Assembly: GCF_005517195.1 (NCBI RefSeq)
Contig: NZ_CP040244.1
Span: forward strand, 2,560,001-2,624,000
DNA: 64,000 nt
Direction: 5' to 3'
Source of the DNA: Streptomyces vilmorinianum
GTDB lineage: Bacteria; Actinomycetota; Actinomycetes; Streptomycetales; Streptomycetaceae
The translations under genes and the position numbers were made by a program. A model generated the notes under the pieces. The model was not told the origin of the DNA. It saw only the letters and a list, made by a program, of their open reading frames with translations, and did no database searches. Below are positions 19,851 to 29,402 of the stretch, piece by piece; within the stretch, counting starts at the first letter, position 1; every line of letters starts with the position of its first letter.

Positions 19851-19963
19851 TCACCTCCGGGGCGCTCTGTGCGTGCGTCGACGGTCGACGTGCTCGGTCG
19901 CTCGTGCCTCGCTCCCTGCGCGCGTCTCCCTTTCGACGCCCGCGCCCCCCTTCGGCTCACTCG
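19851..19963. repeat. 113-bp direct repeat, copy 1
   Basis: Identical over all 113 bases to 19984-20096, with 20 bases between copies; the similarity continues imperfectly about 20 bases to the left of each copy. It contains the palindrome CGTCGACGGTCGACG. It lies in the 394-base gap upstream of the permease gene and downstream of the FadR-type regulator gene. No open frame in it looks like a protein. The gap otherwise holds only the permease promoter region. Confidence 0.97.
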
Positions 19964-19983
19964 GCCCCTTTTTCTGGGCTCGG

Positions 19984-20096
19984 TCACCTCCGGGGCGCTC
20001 TGTGCGTGCGTCGACGGTCGACGTGCTCGGTCGCTCGTGCCTCGCTCCCTGCGCGCGTCTCCCTTTCGACGCCCGCGCCCCCCTTCGGCTCACTCG
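19984..20096. repeat. 113-bp direct repeat, copy 2
   Basis: Second perfect copy, ending 21 bases before the stop codon of the FadR-type regulator gene (minus strand). The perfect identity in non-coding DNA points to a recent duplication or to gene conversion. Confidence 0.97.
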
Positions 20097-20117
20097 CCGG
20101 GGGCTCCCGCACTGCCC

Positions 20118-20927
20118 TCACGTCAGGAAGCCGCGCAGCAGCGCCGCCGTGCCCCCGCAGTGTTCGCGCATGACCTCGCGCGCCGCGTCCGCGTCCCCGT
20201 CGAGGACCGCCTCGACCAGGGCGGTGTGCTGGTGCTGGGAGTGCTCCAGGTTGCGCACGAGCAGCGGGATGCAGTCCAGGAGGTCGTTGACCGTCGCCCG
20301 GACCGCTGCGTACTGCGCCGTGAGCGTCGGCGAGCCCGAGAGCTCCGCCAGCGTGAGGTGGAGCAGCGTGTCCTGGCGCCGGTAGTCCGTCAGCGGGGCG
20401 TCGTGCGTGGCCGCGAGCGCCGCGCGCAGCCGCGCCTCGCCCTCCTCCGTCAGCCCGTGCGCCGCGCAGAGCCCGGCCGCCCCGACCTCCAGGACCTCGC
20501 GGAAGCGCAGGGTGTCCTCGACGTCGACGGAGGCGATCCGGCGGCGCAGCTCGTCCTCGTCGGCCGTCTGCGGCCGGCTCAGCACGAACGTTCCGCCGTA
20601 GCGCCCGCGCCGGCTCTCCACCAGCCCCTGCTCCTGCAGGACCTTCAGGACCTCGCGCAGGGTGACCCGGCTGATGCCCATCCGCTCGGCCAGCTCGCGC
20701 TCCGCCGGCAGCCGTTCCCCGCCGGGGACCAGGCCGAGCCGCACGATCTGGAGGATCTGCTCCAGGGCCTCCTCGAAGCCGTTGCCCGCCCGCACCGGCC
20801 TCAGGACGGGCGTCAGCCGGTCCGGCGCGCCCGCCGCGGCGCCGGCCGTCGCGCCCGCCGTCACGGGCGCCGCGCCGCCGATCTCGCCGCCGATCTCGCC
20901 GCCGATCTCCCCACCGATCTTCGCCAC
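20118..20927 (-). CDS. GntR/FadR-family regulator
   Basis: A 269-residue FadR-subfamily repressor. The N-terminal winged helix contains LPAERELAERMGISRVTLRE and the wing RGRYGGTFV; the C-terminal FCD domain carries the helical ligand-binding fold with FREVLEVGAAGLCAAHGLT and the metal-site His residues. It diverges from the glutamine-synthetase-like gene and probably controls the amine-utilisation genes on both sides. I chose GTG 20927 (AAGGGGA upstream) over the TTG at 20948. The first 45 residues are unusual: a GGEI repeat then an Ala/Gly-rich linker. Confidence 0.88.
   Translation of the reverse strand: MAKIGGEIGGEIGGEIGGAAPVTAGATAGAAAGAPDRLTPVLRPVRAGNGFEEALEQILQIVRLGLVPGGERLPAERELAERMGISRVTLREVLKVLQEQGLVESRRGRYGGTFVLSRPQTADEDELRRRIASVDVEDTLRFREVLEVGAAGLCAAHGLTEEGEARLRAALAATHDAPLTDYRRQDTLLHLTLAELSGSPTLTAQYAAVRATVNDLLDCIPLLVRNLEHSQHQHTALVEAVLDGDADAAREVMREHCGGTAALLRGFLT
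20875..20915 (-). repeat. Triple 12-bp repeat encoding GGEI
   Basis: Three tandem 12-base units (CCGATCTCGCCG read on the plus strand) encode GGEIGGEIGGEIGG at the extreme N-terminus of the FadR-type regulator. This is a slippage-prone tract outside the DNA-binding domain. Confidence 0.75.
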
Positions 20928-21005
20928 GTCGCGGTTTCCCCTTCCCAAGCAATGGTCTTCGGCAATACCTTATGGCTCCCGGCAGGCCGAAGGAGGAGTA
21001 ATCCC

Positions 21006-22370
21006 GTGGCAGACCGCAAAGCCCCGCTCTCCGTCGAGGAGCTGCGCGCCCTCGTCGCGAGCGGTGAGATCGACACTGTCGTCCTGGCCTTCCCCGACAT
21101 GCAGGGACGGCTCCAGGGCAAGCGGTTCGCCGCACCGTTCTTCCTCGACGAGGTCCTCGACCACGGCACCGAGGGCTGCAACTATCTCCTGGCCGTCGAC
21201 ACCGAGATGAACACGGTCGACGGATACGCCATGTCCTCCTGGGACCGCGGCTACGGCGACTTCGCCATGCACCCCGACCTCGCCACCCTGCGCCGCGTCC
21301 CCTGGAACGAGGGTACGGCGATGCTCATCGCCGACCTCGCCTGGAGCGACGGCTCGCCCGTCGTCGCCGCACCCCGCCAGATCCTCCGCCGCCAGCTGGA
21401 ACGGCTCGCCGAGCACGGCTACACCGCCCACGTCGGCACGGAGCTCGAGTTCATCGTCTTCAAGGACACCTACGAGCAGGCCTGGGACGCGAACTACCGG
21501 GGCCTGACCCCCGTCAACCAGTACAACATCGACTACTCGGTCCTCGGCACCGGCCGTATCGAACCCCTTCTGCGCCGCATCCGCAACGAGATGGCCGGCG
21601 CCGGACTGATCGTCGAGTCCGCCAAGGGCGAGTGCAACCCGGGCCAGCACGAGATCGCCTTCAAGTACGACGAGGCGCTCGTCACCTGCGACCAGCACGC
21701 CGTCTACAAGACGGGCGCCAAGGAGATCGCCGCCCAGGAGGGCGTCTCGCTCACCTTCATGGCGAAGTACAACGAGCGCGAGGGCAACTCCTGCCACATC
21801 CACCTCTCCCTCCAGGACGCCGACGGGCGCAACGTCATGGCCGGTGACGGACCCGGCGGCATGTCGGACATCATGCGGCACTTCCTGGCCGGCCAGCTCG
21901 CCGCCCTGCGCGACTTCTCCCTCCTCTACGCGCCCAACATCAACTCCTACAAGCGCTTCCAGCCCGGCTCCTTCGCCCCCACCGCCGTCGCCTGGGGCGT
22001 CGACAACCGCACGTGTTCGCTGCGCGTCGTCGGCCACGGCCGCTCGATGCGCTTCGAGAACCGCCTCCCCGGCGGAGACGTCAACCCCCACCTCGCGGTC
22101 GCGGGCCTCGTCGCCGCCGGCCTCTACGGCATCGAGCAGCGGCTCGAACTGCCCGAGGCCTGCGACGGGAACGCCTACACCGGCGACTACGCCCACGTCC
22201 CCACCACCCTGCGCGAGGCCGCCGAGCTCTGGGAGACCAGCCCGATCGCCAAGGCCGCCTTCGGCGACGAGGTCGTCGCGCACTACCGCAACATGGCCCG
22301 CGTCGAACTCGACGCGTACGACGCCGCGGTGACCGACTGGGAGCTGCGCCGCTCCTTCGAACGCATGTGA
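21006..22370 (+). CDS. glnA4: Glutamine synthetase-like gamma-glutamylamide synthetase (GlnA4 type)
   Basis: A 454-residue GS-I fold enzyme that lacks the sequence hallmarks of true GlnA. It closely resembles, from memory, S. coelicolor GlnA4, which makes gamma-glutamylethanolamide from glutamate, ethanolamine and ATP. Motifs: FPDMQGRLQGKRF, VGTELEFIVF (metal Glu residues), ESAKGECNPGQHEI, NEREGNSCHIHLSL and the ATP region NSYKRFQPGSFAPT. Start is GTG 21006 with a strong AAGGAGGAG six bases before. It overlaps or nearly overlaps the next gene and diverges from the FadR-type regulator. Gene symbol assigned by resemblance and neighbourhood, not by an alignment. Confidence 0.82.
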   Translation: MADRKAPLSVEELRALVASGEIDTVVLAFPDMQGRLQGKRFAAPFFLDEVLDHGTEGCNYLLAVDTEMNTVDGYAMSSWDRGYGDFAMHPDLATLRRVPWNEGTAMLIADLAWSDGSPVVAAPRQILRRQLERLAEHGYTAHVGTELEFIVFKDTYEQAWDANYRGLTPVNQYNIDYSVLGTGRIEPLLRRIRNEMAGAGLIVESAKGECNPGQHEIAFKYDEALVTCDQHAVYKTGAKEIAAQEGVSLTFMAKYNEREGNSCHIHLSLQDADGRNVMAGDGPGGMSDIMRHFLAGQLAALRDFSLLYAPNINSYKRFQPGSFAPTAVAWGVDNRTCSLRVVGHGRSMRFENRLPGGDVNPHLAVAGLVAAGLYGIEQRLELPEACDGNAYTGDYAHVPTTLREAAELWETSPIAKAAFGDEVVAHYRNMARVELDAYDAAVTDWELRRSFERM

Positions 22371-22378
22371 GGAAAGAG

Positions 22379-23743
22379 TTGCTCCAGGTACTCAATCCGG
22401 CGACCGAGGAACTCGTCGCCACCGTCCCCGCCGCCACGCCCGCGGACGTCGACGCGGCCGTCGTACGGGCCACGGCCGCCCAGCGGGACTGGGCCGCCGC
22501 CGCCCCCGCCGACCGGGCCCGGCTGCTCCGCCGCTTCGCCGCCGTCGTCGACGCACACACCGAGGAACTCGCCCTCCTCGAAGTCCGCGAGGCCGGCCAC
22601 ACCCTCGGCAACGCCCGCTGGGAGGCGGGCAACGTCCGCGATCTGCTCGACTACGCGGCCGGGGGAGTGGAGCGGCTCAGCGGCCGCCAGATCCCCGTCG
22701 CCGGCGGCCTCGACATCACGATCCTCGAACCCCTCGGGGTCGTCGGCGTGATCGCGCCCTGGAACTTCCCCATGCCGATCGCCGCCTGGGCCACCGCCCC
22801 GGCCCTCGCCGCCGGCAACGCGGTGATCCTCAAGCCCGCCGAGACCACCCCGCTCACCGCGCTGCGCCTCGCCGAGCTCGCCCTGGAGGCCGGTCTCCCC
22901 GAAGGCCTCTTCCAGGTCCTGCCCGGCGAGGGAGCCGTGGCGGGCAACGCGCTCGTCGAGCACCCCGGCATCGCCAAGATCGTCTTCACCGGCTCCACGC
23001 GGGTGGGCAAGAGCATCATGGCGAAGTGCGCCGACCAGGTGAAACGCGTGACCCTGGAGCTCGGCGGCAAGAGCCCCAACATCGTCTTCGCCGACGCCGA
23101 CATCGAGGCGGCCGCGGCCGCGGCCCCGATGTCCTTCCTCGACAACAGCGGCCAGGACTGCTGCGCCCGTACCCGCATCCTCGTCCAGCGCGGCGTCCAC
23201 GACCGCTTCCTGGAGCTGCTCACCCCCGCCGTCGAGGAGATCGTCGTCGGCGACCCGGCCGACGAGAAGACCCAGATGGGCCCGCTGATCTCGAAGGCCC
23301 AGCTGGAACGCGTACGGGCGTACGTCCCCGACTCCCTCCCCGGCATCCGCGGCAAGGCCCCCGAGGGCCCCGGCTTCTGGTTCCCGCCGACCGTCCTCAC
23401 CGGCGTCGCCGAGGACGCGCCCTGCGCCGTCGAGGAGGTCTTCGGACCGGTCGCCGTCGTCCTGCCCTTCGAGGACGAGGCCGACGCCATCCGCCTCGCC
23501 AACGCCACCGAGTACGGACTGTCCGGCTCGATCTGGACCCGGGACGTGGGCCGCGCCCTGCGCGTCTCGCGCGCCGTCCGGGCCGGAAACCTCTCCGTCA
23601 ACTCCCACTCCAGCGTCCGCTACTGGACCCCCTTCGGCGGCTACCAGCAGTCCGGCCTCGGCCGGGAGCTCGGACCCGACGCCCTGACCGCCTTCACCGA
23701 GACCAAGAACGTCTTCATCAGCACGGAAAGCACGGAGGCCTGA
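22379..23743 (+). CDS. Aldehyde dehydrogenase
   Basis: A 454-residue NAD(P)-dependent aldehyde dehydrogenase, slightly short for the family (about 480). Motifs: PWNFPMPIAAWATAPALAAG (cofactor), FTGSTRVGK, LELGGKSPNIVFADAD with the general-base Glu, and NSGQDCCARTRI with the catalytic Cys. It should oxidise the aldehyde formed from a gamma-glutamylated amino alcohol or amine. Start chosen as TTG 22379 with AGGAAAG just upstream; the alternative GTG 22367 overlaps the glnA4-like stop. Part of the cluster glnA4-like, aldehyde dehydrogenase, SDR. Confidence 0.9.
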   Translation: MLQVLNPATEELVATVPAATPADVDAAVVRATAAQRDWAAAAPADRARLLRRFAAVVDAHTEELALLEVREAGHTLGNARWEAGNVRDLLDYAAGGVERLSGRQIPVAGGLDITILEPLGVVGVIAPWNFPMPIAAWATAPALAAGNAVILKPAETTPLTALRLAELALEAGLPEGLFQVLPGEGAVAGNALVEHPGIAKIVFTGSTRVGKSIMAKCADQVKRVTLELGGKSPNIVFADADIEAAAAAAPMSFLDNSGQDCCARTRILVQRGVHDRFLELLTPAVEEIVVGDPADEKTQMGPLISKAQLERVRAYVPDSLPGIRGKAPEGPGFWFPPTVLTGVAEDAPCAVEEVFGPVAVVLPFEDEADAIRLANATEYGLSGSIWTRDVGRALRVSRAVRAGNLSVNSHSSVRYWTPFGGYQQSGLGRELGPDALTAFTETKNVFISTESTEA

Positions 23744-23748
23744 ACCGC

Positions 23749-24534
23749 ATGAGCACCGAAGAGATCGTCTGCCGCCGTCTGGTCGGCCGTACCGCCGTCA
23801 TCACCGGGGCCGGCAGCGGCATCGGCCTCGCCACCGCCCGCCGCCTCGCCTCCGAGGGCGCCAACGTCGTCTGCGGCGACATCGACGAGACCGCGGGCAA
23901 GGCCGCCGCGGAGGCGGTCGGCGGCACCTTCGTGAAGGTCGACGTCACCGACCCCGAGGAGGTCGAGAACCTCTTCAAGGTCGCCTTCGACACCTACGGC
24001 TCCGTCGACATCGCCTTCAACAACGCGGGCATCTCCCCGCCCGACGACGACTCCATCCTCACCACCGGCCTGGAGGCCTGGAAGCGCGTCCAGGACGTCA
24101 ACCTCACCTCCGTCTACCTGTGCTGCAAGGCCGCCCTGCCCTACATGCGGCAGCAGGGCCGCGGCTCGATCATCAACACCGCCTCCTTCGTCGCCATCAT
24201 GGGCGCGGCCACCAGCCAGATCTCGTACACCGCCTCCAAGGGCGGCGTGCTCGCCATGTCCCGCGAGCTGGGCGTCCAGTTCGCCCGCGAGGGCATCCGC
24301 GTCAACGCCCTGTGCCCCGGGCCGGTCAACACCCCGCTCCTGCAGGAGCTGTTCGCCAAGGACCCGGAGCGCGCCGCGCGCCGGCTGGTGCACATCCCCG
24401 TCGGCCGGTTCGCCGAGGCCGAGGAGATCGCCGCCGCCGTCGCCTTCCTAGCCAGCGACGACTCCTCCTTCGTCAACGCCACCGACTTCCTCGTCGACGG
24501 CGGCATCTCGGGCGCGTACGTGACCCCGCTCTAG
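23749..24534 (+). CDS. Short-chain dehydrogenase/reductase (3-oxoacyl-ACP reductase-like)
   Basis: A 261-residue classical SDR. The cofactor motif is TGAGSGIG (about residues 19-26), followed by NNAGISPP, the catalytic Ser in INTASF, YTASK with the active Tyr and Lys, and the C-terminal FLVDGGIS. It starts 5 bases after the aldehyde dehydrogenase stop, so both are one operon. By context it may oxidise the hydroxyl of a gamma-glutamylated amino alcohol to the aldehyde; the family assignment to fatty-acid synthesis is generic. A terminator follows. Confidence 0.9.
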   Translation: MSTEEIVCRRLVGRTAVITGAGSGIGLATARRLASEGANVVCGDIDETAGKAAAEAVGGTFVKVDVTDPEEVENLFKVAFDTYGSVDIAFNNAGISPPDDDSILTTGLEAWKRVQDVNLTSVYLCCKAALPYMRQQGRGSIINTASFVAIMGAATSQISYTASKGGVLAMSRELGVQFAREGIRVNALCPGPVNTPLLQELFAKDPERAARRLVHIPVGRFAEAEEIAAAVAFLASDDSSFVNATDFLVDGGISGAYVTPL

Positions 24535-24558
24535 AGCCTCACCCCACCCCCCACCCGG

Positions 24559-24586
24559 CAGCCGGGCGTCGCAAGGCGCCCGGCTG
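24559..24586 (+). terminator. Terminator after the amine-utilisation operon
   Basis: Perfect 10-base arms CAGCCGGGCG and CGCCCGGCTG with an 8-base loop, 24 bases after the SDR stop. Confidence 0.85.
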
Positions 24587-24628
24587 TCGTGCATCCAGAA
24601 CCAGACAACCCCGGACAGGAGTGTGCCC

Positions 24629-25882
<1,254 letters not shown>

Positions 25883-25904
25883 ACCCGCCCTCTAGGCTTG
25901 CGGG

Positions 25905-26813
25905 ATGAGCATGACGACCCCTCCCGGTTGGTACCCGGACCCCGCCACGCCCACCGTCGAACGCTGGTGGGACGGAACGACCTGGACCGCGCACACCCGT
26001 CAGGCGACGGTGCCCGCGACGGTCCTGCAGGCGGCTCCTCCGGTACGCCCCGGGCGGGGCCGGGCCCTCGCCCTCGCGGGCATCGCGGTGACCGTCGCCG
26101 CCGCGGCGGTCGTCGCGGCCGTGGTCGTCCTCGGCGACGACGAGGACGAGGAGCGCGGCACGGCGGGTCCGGCCGGGACGACGAGCGCCACCGCGGCGCC
26201 GACCTCGCCGTCCGCCACCACCAGCAGCGCGCCCGCCGAGGACCCCACGAAGGTCGTCGACCAGCTCAACGGCATCACCCTGCCCATCATCGAGGGCTGG
26301 GAGAGGCCGGAGTTCCACGCGGGCGAGTGGCCGACCGTCACGACCACCGGCACCTATCGGTGCCCCGGCGCGACCCACCGCGACTGCCGGCACGGCACGA
26401 TCACCTCCCGTACGGCATCGGGCACGGACGCCACCACCCCCGAGGCGCTCGCCAAGGAGGACATCGCCCGGGCCGCCGAAGCCGCCTACGAGGAGGACTA
26501 CCTCGACAACCGTCTGTACGGCGGCATCACCTCCCACAAGGTGATCGCCTCCCGTGCGGCCGCCGTCGCCGGCCGCACGGGCTACCTGGTCCGCTGGCAG
26601 GTCACCACCGGCAAGGGCCCCGGCGGCTACGTCCAGTCGCTCGTCTTCCCCTCCCCGACGGGCAGCGAGTCCCCGGTCATCGTGCGCTTCGCCTTCGACG
26701 CGGGACCGGACGGACCGCCGCTCGCCGAGATGGACGAGATCACCCGGGGGATCCTCCCCATCGGCAGCGAGACGAACGGGGGAGTGGGCAGCTCGCTCAC
26801 CCCCGGGGCCTGA
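25905..26813 (+). CDS. DUF2510-domain single-pass membrane protein
   Basis: A 302-residue protein. The N-terminal DUF2510 motif [19 protein letters not shown] is followed by a membrane helix (about residues 52-75), a Ser/Thr/Ala-rich linker and an extracellular domain from about residue 115 ([19 protein letters not shown]) with two Cys in [14 protein letters not shown] that could pair. Function unknown; DUF2510 is common in actinobacterial envelope proteins. The ATG is probably leaderless: TAGGCT ends exactly six bases before it and no ribosome site exists. Confidence 0.85.
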   Translation: MSMTTPPGWYPDPATPTVERWWDGTTWTAHTRQATVPATVLQAAPPVRPGRGRALALAGIAVTVAAAAVVAAVVVLGDDEDEERGTAGPAGTTSATAAPTSPSATTSSAPAEDPTKVVDQLNGITLPIIEGWERPEFHAGEWPTVTTTGTYRCPGATHRDCRHGTITSRTASGTDATTPEALAKEDIARAAEAAYEEDYLDNRLYGGITSHKVIASRAAAVAGRTGYLVRWQVTTGKGPGGYVQSLVFPSPTGSESPVIVRFAFDAGPDGPPLAEMDEITRGILPIGSETNGGVGSSLTPGA

Positions 26814-26834
26814 CCCCCATCGCCGTCGTTCCGG

Positions 26835-28037
26835 TCACAGGAACGTGCGGCCCTCGCCCCGGTACGTCGGAACGGTCGCCGTGATCCGGTCGCCCTCCAC
26901 CAGCTGAAGGCTGTCGAACCGCTCGCACAGCTCGCCCGCCTTCGCGTGCCGGAACCACACCTTGTCCCCGATGAGGAGATCGTCGGCGGCGGAGCCGAGC
27001 AGCGGCGTCTGCACCTCGCCCGGACCCTCCTGCGGGTCGTAGCGCAGCCCCTCCGGCAGGTACGGGACGGGCAGCCGGTCCGGGCCGGCGGCGCCTGAGG
27101 CGGGGTAGCCGCCGCCGAGCACGGTCACCACCCCGACGCCCGGGCGGCGCACGACGGGCTGGGCGAAGAGGGCCGCGGGGCGTCCGGTGAAGGACGTGTA
27201 GTTGTCGAAGAGCCGCGGCACGTAGAGCCCCGAACCGGCGGCGATCTCGGTGACCGCGTCCTCGGCCGCGGTGTGCTGCACACTGCCCGTACCGCCGCCG
27301 TTGACGAACTCCAGGTCCGGGGCCACCGCTCGTACCGCGCGGACCACGGCCGCGCGCCGGGCCGCGAGCTCCTTGCGGGCGGCCGACTGCATGAGCCGGA
27401 TCGCCCGGGACCGCAGAGGCCGCCCGTCGACCGCGTCCCCGACCCCGGCGACATGCCCCTCGTACGCCATGATCCCGACGAGCCGGAAGCCGGGCCGGCG
27501 GGCGATCGAGCGGGCCAGCTCGGCGAGCTGGGCGGGCTCGCGCAGCGGAGAGCGCAGCGCGCCGATCCGCACCCGGCCGCCGAGCAGCCGCAGCGAGGTG
27601 TCCAGCTCCAGACAGACCCGGATCTCCTCCGCCCCGCCCGCGCGGGCCCCGTCGACGAGGTCCAGCTGCGCCGGGTCGTCGACCATCACCGTCACCGCGG
27701 CGGCGAGCTTGGGGTCGTTGGCCAGCTCGCCGAACGCCGAGCGGTCGGCGGACGGGTAGGCGAGCAGCACGTCCTCGAACCCGGCCCGGGCCAGCCACAG
27801 CGACTCGTCGAGCGTGAACGACATGATCCCCGCGAACCCCTCGCGCGCGAGAACCCGCTCCAGAAGCGCGCGGCACCGCACGGACTTGCTCGCCACCCTG
27901 ATCGGCTTGCCGCCGGCCCGGCGTACGAGATCGTCGGCGTTGGCGTCGAACGCCTCCAGATCGACGAGGGCGACAGGTGCGTCGAGATGGGCGGTGGCCC
28001 GGTCGTACCGGGCCCGGTCGGCGGCACGGGGAGTCAT
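26835..28037 (-). CDS. D-threonine aldolase-like PLP enzyme (amino acid deaminase/aldolase)
   Basis: A 400-residue fold-type III PLP enzyme. The alanine-racemase-like N-terminal barrel includes APVALVDLEAFDANADDLVR and the PLP lysine in KPIRVASKSVRC; the phosphate-binding region shows EFVNGGGTGS. The C-terminal D-serine dehydratase-like domain contains TVLGGGYPASGAAGPDR and IGDKVWFRHAKAGE, whose His and Cys (LCERF) may bind metal. Family members cleave or deaminate D-hydroxy amino acids; substrate not deducible. Convergent with the DUF2510 gene. Confidence 0.85.
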   Translation of the reverse strand: MTPRAADRARYDRATAHLDAPVALVDLEAFDANADDLVRRAGGKPIRVASKSVRCRALLERVLAREGFAGIMSFTLDESLWLARAGFEDVLLAYPSADRSAFGELANDPKLAAAVTVMVDDPAQLDLVDGARAGGAEEIRVCLELDTSLRLLGGRVRIGALRSPLREPAQLAELARSIARRPGFRLVGIMAYEGHVAGVGDAVDGRPLRSRAIRLMQSAARKELAARRAAVVRAVRAVAPDLEFVNGGGTGSVQHTAAEDAVTEIAAGSGLYVPRLFDNYTSFTGRPAALFAQPVVRRPGVGVVTVLGGGYPASGAAGPDRLPVPYLPEGLRYDPQEGPGEVQTPLLGSAADDLLIGDKVWFRHAKAGELCERFDSLQLVEGDRITATVPTYRGEGRTFL

Positions 28038-28163
28038 GGCCCGAGCTTGCCAGACGGGTTTACGGGTGGGTAGCCCCTGAGTTCCCATGCTGTGGGGAAC
28101 AGCCCGTAGAGTGGCGGGCATTGCCGGGGCAGACAGCACAACGGGACGACCAGGGGGACGCGT

Positions 28164-29402
28164 ATGAGCACTGACGCGCACCGCCCGGCCTCCCGGCCCA
28201 CCTCCCGCATCAGCGACCTGCTCCCGCCGGCGGCCGACACGGAGACGCCCGCCGGCACGGCAGCTCCCGCCGGCACGGCCGGTGCGGCCGGTGCGGCGGC
28301 CGAGGTTCCCGCCGTCGAGACGACCGCCCGGCTGCGGCCCGTCCAGGACAGCGAGCCCGCCGTCGAGCGGACCACCCGCCTCCGGCCCGCCCGCGGTGAC
28401 GCCCCCGCTCCCGCCCGTCCGGTTCCGCCCATCCCCGCGTCCCGGCCGGCCCGGCCGCTGCCGCCTGTGCCGTCCGCACCGCCCGTGCCGTCCGCACCGC
28501 CCGTGCCCTCCGCACCCCCCGCCCCGCCGGCGCCGCTCGCCCCGCCGCGGCCCGAGCAGTCGTACGGGACCTACGGTGCCTACGCCCACCGGACCTCCAC
28601 CGCACCGCCCGAGACCCTCGTCGAGACCACCACCCGTCTGCGGCCCATCCGTGAGCGCCGCGTCGGCCGGGTCGTGGCGGCCGGAGTCTGCCTCGTCCTG
28701 GGCCTCGGTCTCGTCGGCGGTGCCGTCGCCGGAGCCGTGCTCGCGGCCACCGACGCGGGCGGGCCCACGGAGCCCGAGGGGTACGCCGAGGCCAGGACCC
28801 TCTGGCACAGCGTCCCCGTCGACACCCTCTTCCCCCGCACCCTCGCGGGCCCGGGCACGGGCCCCGGCGCCGCCGACCGCACCTGGACGCGGGTCGTGGT
28901 CGCGCCCGACGCACCCTGCTCGGCGACCGTCCTGCCCAAGAGCCTGCTCACGGCCCTGCAACCTCTCGGCTGCGAGCGCGTCCTGCGGGCCACCTACACC
29001 GACGCCACCGCCACCAGCGTGATCACGGTCGGGCTCGTCTTCACCCAGGCCGATCCCACCGCGACGCGCGAGCTCGCCGTGCGGTCCTCCGCCGCGATCG
29101 GCGCCGACGCGCCCCCGGCGCTCTCCGCCCCCGGCACCGTGGCCGCCCGCTTCGGAGCCGCCCAGCGCGCCAGCTGGTGGACGCGGGCCCTCACCGACCT
29201 CCCCGTCGTCCTCACCTCCGTCTCCGGCTTCGCCGACGGCCGCCCCGTCACCCGGCCCGAGCCCGCCGAGCAGGCCATGGCCGCCGGACAGACCAGCGCC
29301 CCCGCCCAGGCCGGCCTCGGCCACGAGGCCAAGGGCGTCGCCGACCGCATCGAACGCGGACTGCGCGCAACCGTCACCGAGGCAGCGAAGGACCCCGAGT
29401 GA
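28164..29402 (+). CDS. Proline-rich single-pass membrane protein coupled to a mycosin
   Basis: A 412-residue protein of unrecognised function. The first about 165 residues are Pro/Ala-rich and contain three copies of a TT(A)RLRP motif (TARLRP, TTRLRP, TTRLRP) and a PSAPPV tandem repeat. A membrane helix follows (about 172-197), then an exported domain of about 210 residues with two Cys (DAPCSATVL, LGCERVL). Its stop overlaps the GTG of the downstream mycosin-like protease (GTGA), so the two are translationally coupled. The layout resembles accessory membrane proteins of type VII secretion loci, but no domain confirms that. Confidence 0.75.
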   Translation: MSTDAHRPASRPTSRISDLLPPAADTETPAGTAAPAGTAGAAGAAAEVPAVETTARLRPVQDSEPAVERTTRLRPARGDAPAPARPVPPIPASRPARPLPPVPSAPPVPSAPPVPSAPPAPPAPLAPPRPEQSYGTYGAYAHRTSTAPPETLVETTTRLRPIRERRVGRVVAAGVCLVLGLGLVGGAVAGAVLAATDAGGPTEPEGYAEARTLWHSVPVDTLFPRTLAGPGTGPGAADRTWTRVVVAPDAPCSATVLPKSLLTALQPLGCERVLRATYTDATATSVITVGLVFTQADPTATRELAVRSSAAIGADAPPALSAPGTVAARFGAAQRASWWTRALTDLPVVLTSVSGFADGRPVTRPEPAEQAMAAGQTSAPAQAGLGHEAKGVADRIERGLRATVTEAAKDPE

